A stretch of DNA of 37,297 nt from Nonomuraea maritima (lineage in GTDB: Bacteria; Actinomycetota; Actinomycetes; Streptosporangiales; Streptosporangiaceae). Every line of letters starts with the position of its first letter. The first letter of the stretch is position 1. This document shows, piece by piece, positions 31,350 through 37,297 of this stretch. A program made the translations under genes and the position numbers. The stretch lies in contig NZ_FNFB01000044.1 in assembly GCF_900100395.1 (NCBI RefSeq), forward strand, positions 1 to 37,297. The letters are read 5' to 3'. Below the pieces are notes generated by a model. That model searched no databases and was not told where the DNA came from. It saw nothing but the letters and a program-made list of their open reading frames with translations.

Positions 31350-32590
31350 CCTCCACTCTCTCGGGTGTGGACCGGCCCCCGGCCGGCCTGGCGGCGCTGT
31401 TGAAAGCGGTGTCGGCGCAGAGAATGCAGGCCACGGTGCACGAACTGGCCGGCGACCGTTACGCCGGGCGGCGCGTGGGCACGCCCGGCGGCCGGGCCGC
31501 CGCCACCTGGCTCGCCGACCGGCTCGGCGAGCTGGGCGCCGGAACGGAACTGTCCGGCTTCGATGTGGCGAACGTTCGTGAGCTGTACGGCACGCCCGTT
31601 CTCGAATGGAACACCGGTGGGCAGGCGCACCGCCTCAAGCACCGCCGAGACTTCGCCGAACACCTCGCCTCCGCCGACCTGCCGCACCCGCGCTGCGCGC
31701 CGCTGGCCGCAGCCTCCGACGCCGATCTGCGCGGCCGGTGGGTCCTGGCCGAGGCCGGAGACTGGGCGCGGGCATGCGAACGCGCCGAGGCCGACGGCGC
31801 CGCCGGAATGCTGACCACGCGCGGCACGGACGCCGAGGGCTGGATGCCCAAGATGATCGCCGGGCCACCCTCCCGGCAGGTGCCCGTCATCGCCGTCCGT
31901 ACGGAGGTGCAGGCCCGGCTGGCCGACGCCCTGACCAGAGGTCCGGTCCAGGTGACCGGCTCGATGCCGTTGCGGCAGATCACCACGCGCGGCCAGAACG
32001 TCCACGCCCGCTTCCCCGCTGAAGGGGATACGGGCCGGGCACGGGTGCTGCTGACCGCGCACTACGACGGCGTCGGCGACGACCCTGACACGCGCCTGCC
32101 CGCGGCCGCGGACAACGCATCCGGCGTGGCCGCCGTCCTGGAAGCCGCCCGCGTCCTGTCAGCCGACCCGACCATCCGGAGCGGGCTGGAAGTGGCTTTC
32201 CTGGACGCCGAGGAAGCCGGAGCATGGGGATCGGCTCACCACGCCCCCGCTCTGCCGTCCGACACACTGGTGATCAACCTCGACGGGGCCGCACACCTGC
32301 ACGAAGCCGCCTCCGTCGAGGCCGGTGGGCCCGCCCTCGCGCTGCTGGCCACCCTCGACCAGGCTGCCCGGCTGACCGGCGTGCCCTTGCGGGCCGGTGC
32401 GATGGCGTCCGACAACCGCCGCTACGCCGCCGCCGGCCTGGCCGCGATCGGCATCGGCATGGGCATGCCCGGGTATCAAACGCCCGCCGAAACGCCCGAG
32501 CGTGTGCAGGCGGACACCCTGCTGGCAGCGGCTCGACTGCTGGTGGCTACCGCGTGGCTGACCACCTCAGCAATGCACGGTGCTGAATAA
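31346..32590 (+). CDS. Cytoplasmic M28-type (Zn aminopeptidase) protein, one zinc ligand replaced
   Basis: This 414-residue M28-like protein has no signal peptide or membrane helix, so it should act in the cytoplasm, unlike most family members. A PA-like insert (about 115-210) precedes the catalytic half. Expected metal residues: His239 in AHYDG, Asp256 in AADNASG, Glu289/Glu290 in LDAEEAG and Asp313 in NLDG are present. The last ligand, His in the usual S-D-H motif, is Asn357 (ASDNRRYAAAGL). It may be inactive, single-metal or repurposed. ATG overlaps the CCG-protein stop (ATGA), so the two are made together. Processing or binding of the CCG protein is a guess from that coupling. Confidence 0.8.
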   Translation: MTSTLSGVDRPPAGLAALLKAVSAQRMQATVHELAGDRYAGRRVGTPGGRAAATWLADRLGELGAGTELSGFDVANVRELYGTPVLEWNTGGQAHRLKHRRDFAEHLASADLPHPRCAPLAAASDADLRGRWVLAEAGDWARACERAEADGAAGMLTTRGTDAEGWMPKMIAGPPSRQVPVIAVRTEVQARLADALTRGPVQVTGSMPLRQITTRGQNVHARFPAEGDTGRARVLLTAHYDGVGDDPDTRLPAAADNASGVAAVLEAARVLSADPTIRSGLEVAFLDAEEAGAWGSAHHAPALPSDTLVINLDGAAHLHEAASVEAGGPALALLATLDQAARLTGVPLRAGAMASDNRRYAAAGLAAIGIGMGMPGYQTPAETPERVQADTLLAAARLLVATAWLTTSAMHGAE

Positions 32591-32651
32591 GCACACAAGA
32601 AACGTGGCGGGTGGCACGGCGGCCTTACGCATGAAGTCGCACCGGTCGTGC

Positions 32652-33047
32652 CTACAACTGCGCGATGAGCTTCTCGACCCTGGCGCGGATGTCGTCACGA
32701 ATGGCTCGGACGGCCTCGGTGCCCTGCCCGGCCGGATCATCGAGCTTCCAGTCTTCGTAGCGTTTGCCAGGGAAGATCGGGCAGGCGTCGCCGCAGCCCA
32801 TGGTGATGACCACGTCGGAGGCCTCAACCGCGTCGGCTGTGAGGACCTTGGGGTGGGCGGCGGTGATGTCGATACCGACCTCTCGCATGGCTTCCACCGC
32901 GGCCGGGTTGACCCGCTCGGCCGGTTCCGACCCGGCCGAGCGGACCTCGATCCGGTCGCCGGCCAGGTGGGTCAGCCAGCCGGCGGCCATCTGCGAGCGG
33001 CTGGCGTTGTGGACGCAGACGAACAGGACGGACGGCTTGTCAGGCAC
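32652..33047 (-). CDS. arsC: Arsenate reductase, LMW-phosphatase-type ArsC
   Basis: This 131-residue enzyme reduces arsenate to arsenite. The P-loop CVHNASRS holds the nucleophilic Cys11 and Arg17, AGS/DVV blocks follow, and Cys85 and Cys89 in MGCGDACPIFPG can form the resolving disulfide. Whether thioredoxin or mycothiol regenerates it cannot be read here. The start is GTG 33047, overlapping the acr3 stop by 8 bp. It is the third gene of arsR-acr3-arsC. The convergent M28 gene ends 61 bp away. Confidence 0.92.
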   Translation of the reverse strand: MPDKPSVLFVCVHNASRSQMAAGWLTHLAGDRIEVRSAGSEPAERVNPAAVEAMREVGIDITAAHPKVLTADAVEASDVVITMGCGDACPIFPGKRYEDWKLDDPAGQGTEAVRAIRDDIRARVEKLIAQL

Positions 33048-34134
33048 GGGCGGGCTCCTCGGCGGTGAACAGGCGGCGGCCCCACAGGCTCACGTAGACC
33101 AGGGCGACCAGGACGGGAACTTCGATGAGCGGGCCGACCACGCCGGCCAGGGCTTGGCCGGAGGTGACGCCGAAGACGCCGACCGCGACCGCGATGGCCA
33201 GCTCGAAGTTGTTGCCGGCGGCGGTGAAGGCGAGCGTGGTCGTCTTGTCGTATGCCAGGCCGATCGCCTTGCCGACCAGGAAGCCGCCGCCCCACATGAG
33301 GGCGAAGTAGGCCAGCAACGGCAGGGCGATGCGGGCCACGTCCGCAGGCTGGGAGGTGATGGTGTGGCCTTGCAGGGCGAACAGGATCACGATGGTGAAC
33401 AGCAGCCCGTACAGGGCGACCGGGCTGATACGCGGCAGGAAGCGCTGCTCGTACCAGTCACGGCCGCGGGCGCGCTCGCCGAGCTTGCGGGACGCGTAGC
33501 CGGCGGCGAGCGGGATGCCGAGGAAGACGAGCACGTAGAAGGCGATGTCCCAGGCCGAAACGTCGAGTGTGGCCTGGGACAGGCCGAGCCAGCCGGGCAG
33601 CACCTGAAGGTAGAACCAGCCCAGCGCGCCGAAGGCGACCACCTGGAAGATGGAGTTGAGCGCGACCAGGACGGCGGCGGCTTCCCGGCTCCCGCAGGCC
33701 AGGTCGTTCCAGATGAGCACCATGGCGATGCAGCGGGCGAGCCCGACGATGATCAGGCCGGTGCGGTACTCCGGCAGGCCGGGCAGGAAGATCCAGGCCA
33801 GGGCGAACATCAGCGCCGGGCCGAGCACCCAGTTGAGCAGCAGCGAGGAGATCAGCAGGCGGCGGTCGCCGGTGACGCTGCCGAGCCGGTCGTAGCGGAC
33901 CTTGGCCAGGACCGGGTACATCATCAGCAGCAGGCCGAGCGCGATCGGCAGCGAGATCTCACCGACCTTGACCGCGTCCAGCGCGGCGTCCAGGTCGGGC
34001 ACCAACCGCCCCAGGAGCAGCCCTGCGCCCATGGCGGCGATGATCCACACCGGCAGGAAACGATCCAGCACCGACAGAGCGCCGATCACGCCGGCCGGCG
34101 GCGCAGTGGCCTGTGCGGGTTGTGCCGACCTCAC
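33040..34134 (-). CDS. acr3: Arsenite efflux permease ACR3
   Basis: This 364-residue transporter of the Bile/Arsenite/Riboflavin superfamily has ten hydrophobic segments. The key Cys in VGLARCIAMVLIWNDLACG (TM4) and Glu in AAGNNFELAIAVAV (TM9) needed for As(III) transport are present. It expels arsenite driven by the proton gradient. GTG 34134 overlaps the arsR stop as GTGA. The frame is open upstream to 34329, but those codons shadow arsR. Confidence 0.93.
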   Translation of the reverse strand: MRSAQPAQATAPPAGVIGALSVLDRFLPVWIIAAMGAGLLLGRLVPDLDAALDAVKVGEISLPIALGLLLMMYPVLAKVRYDRLGSVTGDRRLLISSLLLNWVLGPALMFALAWIFLPGLPEYRTGLIIVGLARCIAMVLIWNDLACGSREAAAVLVALNSIFQVVAFGALGWFYLQVLPGWLGLSQATLDVSAWDIAFYVLVFLGIPLAAGYASRKLGERARGRDWYEQRFLPRISPVALYGLLFTIVILFALQGHTITSQPADVARIALPLLAYFALMWGGGFLVGKAIGLAYDKTTTLAFTAAGNNFELAIAVAVGVFGVTSGQALAGVVGPLIEVPVLVALVYVSLWGRRLFTAEEPARA

Positions 34135-34487
34135 CGCGGCACCGCCGCCGCGGCAGCCGGCAGGGTCAGCAGGGCCGACAGCTCGCCCAGCGTCTCGGGC
34201 ACCAGCCGGTAGTACACCCAGGAGGCGCGCCGCTCGGAGGTCAGCAGCCCCACCTCCTTGAGCACCTTCAGGTGGTGGCTGATGGTCGGCTGGGACAGGT
34301 CGAAGGCGTCGGTGATGTCGCACACGCACACCTCGCCGCCGGCCCGGCTGGCCACGATGGACAGGATGCGCAGCCGCACGGGATCACCCAGCGCCTTGAA
34401 GACCCGAGCTACCGCCGCGGCCTGCTCGACGTCGAGCGGCTCGCGAGTCAGCGGCGGGCTGCACTCCAAGATCTGCAGGACTTCCAC
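34131..34487 (-). CDS. arsR: ArsR repressor of the acr3-arsC operon
   Basis: This 118-residue repressor has ALGDPVRLRILSIVASRAGG, the As(III) site EVCVCDITDAF (Cys54, Cys56), SQPTISHHLKVLKE and RRASWVYYR. An N-terminal Cys9 in ILECSPP may be a third ligand. It is closely related to the protein at 29516. I prefer GTG 34487, which has GGAGG 4 bp upstream, to ATG 34526, which lies within the likely promoter region. It is the first gene of arsR-acr3-arsC. Confidence 0.9.
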   Translation of the reverse strand: MEVLQILECSPPLTREPLDVEQAAAVARVFKALGDPVRLRILSIVASRAGGEVCVCDITDAFDLSQPTISHHLKVLKEVGLLTSERRASWVYYRLVPETLGELSALLTLPAAAAAVPR

Positions 34488-34530
34488 ACACCCTCCATAT
34501 GGACCGTCATTGAAATCGACTGGCATCTAT

Positions 34531-34546
34531 ATTGACATGTATCGAA
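34531..34546 (-). promoter_or_regulatory. ArsR-type box at the arsR-acr3-arsC promoter
   Basis: ATTGACATGTATCGAA (plus strand) matches the shared 16-bp box. On the minus strand TATAGAT at 34526-34532 is a good -10 and TTCACC about 17 bp upstream a possible -35, so the box lies in the promoter spacer and a bound repressor would block it. Confidence 0.68.
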
Positions 34547-34590
34547 TCCAGGTGAACAGGCGGGCCAGAGAGAAGGGAACCGGCTACGGC

Positions 34591-34618
34591 GAAGGCCCCG
34601 CCGGACGACGGGGCCTTC
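34591..34618. terminator. 10-bp perfect hairpin
   Basis: GAAGGCCCCG and CGGGGCCTTC pair perfectly around an 8-base loop. It lies in the gap between the arsM-arsN gene end and the arsR promoter and likely insulates the two operons. Between 34,619 and 34,780 I see no gene. Confidence 0.6.
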
Positions 34619-34780
34619 TGATGTCTGCGTACCGGTGTGCGTGTCGCCTCTCGGCGAAAGGCTCAACGCGGCTCCAGCCGAACGGTAGTCCGCGAAGGCA
34701 ATAGGTGAGGCCCGGGGACACTGGGCACACCGGCCACAGCGGGTGTAACCACTACAGACCGCGCGATGTTCCCGCGTGAG

Positions 34781-36010
34781 TCAGGTGCCGACCACCGGAC
34801 TGCGCCGCTCCACCATCACCACGTCCCGCCAGACTCCGTGGTGACAGCCGACGCGCTCGCGGGTCCCGACGACGCGGAAACCGACCGCCTGATGCAGGGC
34901 CAGGCTGGCGACGTTCTCGGGAAAGACGCCTGACTGGATCGTCCACACGCCTGCGTCCTCGCACGCGGCGATGAACGCCCTCAGCAGGGCGCGGCCGATG
35001 CCATGAGCCTGGCAGCCGGGATGCACGTAAACGCTGTGCTCGACCACCCCGGCATAGACGCTTCGAGCCGAGACCGCCGAGGCCGCCACCCAGCCAAGCA
35101 CCTCCCCCGAATCAGGATTTACGGCCACATGCCGTAGATGCGGCAACCTGCTCGCGGTGAACTTTCCCCAGTCGGGCGCGACGGTCTCGAAGCTGGCCTG
35201 ACCGGTGTCCAACCCGGCCTGGTAGATCGCCAGCACCTCCGCGGCATCGCTCTCACGCATCGGCCGGATCTCCAGGCCGGCCCTGATGGCAGGCTTCTCG
35301 GCCTGGACGATCGCCGAGTGCACCCCGTCGCCGTGATCGACGGTCAACGTGATCGTGACGCCGACGAAGCCCGCCGCGACGAGCAGGTCCCGATACTCCT
35401 GCACGGTGAGTGACCCGGCGGCACAACCGACGCGCTGCTCGGCCCGCTGCCGCGCCTGCTCGTCGAGCACCTGCGTGGCGACGACGTCGCTGACGCCGAA
35501 CCGGCCGCCCGGCCGCAGCACCCGGAACGCCTCGGCCAGCACCGCCGCCTTGTCCCTGGACAGGTTGATCACACAGTTGGAGATGACCACGTCCACCGCG
35601 TGGCCGGGCAGGGGGATCTCCTCGATCGTGCCCTGCAGGAACCGCACGTTGGTGACGCCGGCCTGTTCGGCGTTGCGCCGGGCCAGCTCCACCATGGCAG
35701 GACTGGCGTCCAGACCGAACACAGTGCCGTGCGGGCCGACGCGCCGGGCCGACAGCAGCACGTCGATGCCGCCACCGGAGCCGAGGTCGAGCACCGTCTC
35801 ACCGGCACGTATCTCCGCAACGGCGACCGGGTTGCCACACCCAAGACTGGCGCGAAGCGCCCCGTCTGGGAGCCCGGCGGTGTCGTCGTAGCCGGCCGGC
35901 CCGAAACCGCCCTCAGCGAAGGAGCCAGGCTCGCAGTCGACGATGCGCTCCCCACTGAGCGCGCTGCGGGCCAGAGCGGAGTAGCGGTCGATGATTTCGT
36001 CGTGCGCCAT
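34781..36010 (-). CDS. arsM-arsN1: Arsenite methyltransferase fused to ArsN1 N-acetyltransferase
   Basis: One 409-residue chain holds two enzymes. Residues 1-240 are ArsM: SAM motif VLDLGSGGGIDVLL (about 73-86) and the conserved arsenite cysteines Cys58 (SLGCGNP), Cys146 (SNCVINL) and Cys196 (VGCAAGS). It methylates As(III) with SAM. Residues from about 247 are a GNAT domain (IRPMRESDAAEVLAIYQAGL) with the acetyl-CoA loop QAHGIGRALL and the GVWRDVVMVERR end typical of ArsN1, which acetylates the antibiotic arsinothricin and similar phosphinothricin-like compounds. No stop or frameshift separates the halves. It follows an arsR gene by 9 bp. Confidence 0.9.
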   Translation of the reverse strand: MAHDEIIDRYSALARSALSGERIVDCEPGSFAEGGFGPAGYDDTAGLPDGALRASLGCGNPVAVAEIRAGETVLDLGSGGGIDVLLSARRVGPHGTVFGLDASPAMVELARRNAEQAGVTNVRFLQGTIEEIPLPGHAVDVVISNCVINLSRDKAAVLAEAFRVLRPGGRFGVSDVVATQVLDEQARQRAEQRVGCAAGSLTVQEYRDLLVAAGFVGVTITLTVDHGDGVHSAIVQAEKPAIRAGLEIRPMRESDAAEVLAIYQAGLDTGQASFETVAPDWGKFTASRLPHLRHVAVNPDSGEVLGWVAASAVSARSVYAGVVEHSVYVHPGCQAHGIGRALLRAFIAACEDAGVWTIQSGVFPENVASLALHQAVGFRVVGTRERVGCHHGVWRDVVMVERRSPVVGT

Positions 36011-36019
36011 GACATCTCC

Positions 36020-36355
36020 TCAGTCAGAGACCGGCGCAACCGGCACCGGCCTGCCCATCACCACGTCAGCGGCGGTGGGGAAACAGCTCACGCAGTTCTC
36101 GTTGATCCGGTACAGGCTGGACGTCCCCTGCCGCTCCACCAGCACGAACCGCACCTCGGCCAGGATCTTCAGGTGATGCGAGACGGTGGACTGCCCCACC
36201 CCGGACGCAGCCACGATCTCGCCCACGCTCATCGGCTCACGCCGCCGCGCCAGCAGCGACACGATCTGGATCCGGGTGGCGTCGGCCAGGGCCTTGAACC
36301 AGCTCGCGTACTCTTCGGCCTCCGCGCGTGGCAAAGGCCCCGTGTTCCCATCCAT
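36020..36355 (-). CDS. arsR: ArsR repressor, C-terminal CxxC type
   Basis: This 111-residue repressor has KALADATRIQIVSLLARRRE, the recognition helix VGQSTVSHHLKILAE and the wing ERQGTSSLYR. The alpha-3 CxC is missing; instead NENCVSCFPTAADVVMG puts Cys88 and Cys91 near the C-terminus, a pattern I associate with ArsR proteins next to arsM. ATG 36355 is inside one operator half, so the mRNA may be leaderless. A TTG at 36361 is possible. It probably represses the arsR-arsMN1 operon. Confidence 0.87.
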   Translation of the reverse strand: MDGNTGPLPRAEAEEYASWFKALADATRIQIVSLLARRREPMSVGEIVAASGVGQSTVSHHLKILAEVRFVLVERQGTSSLYRINENCVSCFPTAADVVMGRPVPVAPVSD

Positions 36356-36377
36356 CGTCAATCGACGATAATCGATT
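36354..36377. promoter_or_regulatory. Overlapping operators at the arsR-arsMN promoter
   Basis: Two perfect inverted repeats overlap: ATCGTC-N4-GACGAT (36354-36369) and AATCGA-N6-TCGATT (36360-36377). The second has the 6-6-6 shape of ArsR/SmtB sites, but its sequence differs from the 16-bp box of the other operons, matching the different ArsR type here. Confidence 0.6.
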
Positions 36378-36489
36378 AAATAGTGAAGCGGAAGCCCAGG
36401 GCTTACCTCTCACAGGAGATCGCGGCTACCTCAGACTTCCCATGAAGCCAGACCAGAACCTTCACGTCCGCCCAGGCCAAGTCCCCACT

Positions 36490-36680
36490 CATGGACGCCC
36501 CCTACTCCTCCGCCACGCCTACGTCTCCAGATGGCTCAATCCCGGCGTCCCCACACCCCAGATCGCCGAATAGGCCGGCCACAGCATCGACGTCCTCCTA
36601 CGGGCCTACGCCAAGTGCGTCTACGGTCAGCGACACGACGGCATGCGGCACCTGGGAAGCAACCTAAATGGCCCCTAAGA
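36490..36680 (+). pseudogene. C-terminal remnant of a tyrosine recombinase (phage-type integrase)
   Basis: The plus frame reads LLRHAYVSRWLNPGVPTPQI, then AE, a TAG, then AGHSIDVLLRAYAKCVYG, QRHDGMRHLGSN and a stop. Actinobacterial integrases have RHAAVSxWLNaGVPxxqVAEWAGHSvevLLrvYAKC at their C-terminus, so the TAG replaces the Trp codon of AEWAGH. The catalytic His/Arg block and the Tyr of RAYAKC remain, but the core is missing upstream. The remnant ends where the IS5 copy begins. No other gene is seen in 36378-36687. Confidence 0.75.
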
Positions 36681-36687
36681 CCTCGTC

Positions 36688-37297
36688 TCATTTGGTGAGT
36701 CGGCGGTAGCAGATGAGGGCTGCGGCGATCGCGACGAAGGAACCGAAGTGGTCGGCTCGGCGTTCGTAGCGGCGGTGTAATCGGCGGGTGCCGGCCAGCC
36801 ATGAGAACGTCCGCTCGACCACCCAGCGGTGACGGCCCAGCCGCTGGCTGGACTCGATCCCACGGCGGGCGATTCGCGGCTGCGGAGGAAGGCCCGCAGG
36901 TGGGGATAGTCGTAGCCTTTGTCGCCGTGGAGCTTGCCGGGCCGGCGGCGGCGTGGCCCGCGACGGGAGCGGATCGGCGGGATGCCGCGTATGAGCGGTT
37001 CCAGGGCCTTGCTGTCGTGGGTGTTGGCCGCGCTGATCGCGACAGAGATGGGCAAGCCGGTCCGTTCGGTGACGATATGGATCTTCGAGCCTTTCTTGCC
37101 GCGGTCGACAGGATTCGGACCTGTCAGATCCCCCCTTTGGCCGCCCGGACGCTGACGGAGTCGATCGCGCACCGCGACCAGTCCAGGTCGCCACGTGATC
37201 CAAGCTCGTCCAGCATGATCCGATACAGTTTCGCCCACACCCGGGCGGCGCTCCACTCGGCGAAGCGGCGGTGCACCGTCTGCCAAGAGGCCCCGAA
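36688..37297 (-). mobile_element. IS5-family (IS427-like) transposase, frameshifted and cut by window edge
   Basis: Two overlapping frames encode a DDE transposase. The first, open to the window edge, has SWQTVHRRFAEWSAARVW and CAIDSVSVRAAKGG (first Asp) and stops at TGA 37124. Just before it, a run of six G (37130-37135 on the plus strand as C) allows a -1 shift into DLTGPNPVDRGKKGSKIHIV and GDKGYDYPHLRAFL (second Asp), as in frameshifting members of this group. Near 36871-36880 another frame change, which looks like a small deletion, leads to IARRGIESSQRLGRHRWVVE (Glu) through LICYRRLTK. The second change is not programmed, so this copy is probably dead. A GACCTCGTCTCATTTGGTGAG sequence near 36680-36700 may contain the terminal repeat. 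Confidence 0.82.

Noticed and set aside
32764..34212. 482-codon plus-strand open frame
   Set aside because: Antisense to arsC, acr3 and arsR, whose motifs are clear.
1..37297. CRISPR array, rRNA genes or origin of replication
   Set aside because: No regularly spaced repeats, rRNA segments or DnaA-box clusters were seen.

Overview
The window is high-GC (about 70%) actinomycete DNA. Evidence: GTG starts, many ATGA/GTGA stop-start overlaps, many TetR regulators, F420-type LLM oxidoreductases, and an ECF sigma factor paired with a CU044_5270-type protein. A Streptosporangiales-like genus such as Nonomuraea is my inference, not a demonstrated assignment. Both ends are transposon sequence: a cut-off IS200/IS605-type TnpB on the left and a broken IS5-family transposase on the right.

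Positions 1-24,100 are a mixed accessory and regulatory stretch. It holds the TnpB fragment; a DUF6461-like protein; an unusually GC-poor secreted or anchored protein; a Tat-exported multicopper oxidase; a response regulator/DesK-like kinase pair; a P-loop kinase; two lipoproteins; an LLM oxidoreductase; a TetR gene coupled to the tail of a lost NTF2-like gene; a small membrane peptide/kinase/regulator operon; an MFS exporter; two SDRs, one beside a TetR gene and one beside a LysR gene; an ECF sigma operon; a WYL regulator facing a DUF1579-like gene; and a TetR facing a second LLM oxidoreductase. Several divergent promoters carry clear palindromic operators. A compact array of seven tRNA genes (Ala, Gly, Leu, Glu, Arg, Tyr, Cys) lies at 16,257-16,811; two of them are structurally odd.

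Positions 24,100-36,380 form a large arsenic island. It contains four ArsR repressors, three flavoproteins plus a truncated copy of one of them, an MFS transporter, arsR-acr3-arsC, arsR with a fused arsM-arsN1 gene, and an operon made of an 80-residue protein with four Cys-Cys-Gly motifs coupled to an M28-type peptidase that lacks one predicted zinc ligand. The same CCG motif caps both ends of one flavoprotein, and an ArsR begins with a Cys pair. A 16-bp box, close to WTWGACANNNATCKAA, recurs at six sites before or inside the central operons and the arsR-acr3-arsC operon, with a weaker seventh copy, which suggests one As(III)-responsive regulon. The arsR-arsM-arsN operon has a different operator.

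The island looks assembled and partly decayed. It holds a deleted flavoprotein copy, a frameshifted ECF sigma remnant, and at its right edge a tyrosine-recombinase remnant followed by the IS5 copy. The proposed chemistry is: ArsC reduces arsenate, Acr3 exports arsenite, ArsM methylates arsenite, ArsN1 acetylates an arsinothricin-like compound, and the flavoproteins, CCG protein and MFS transporter act on or move trivalent arsenicals. The last item is inference.
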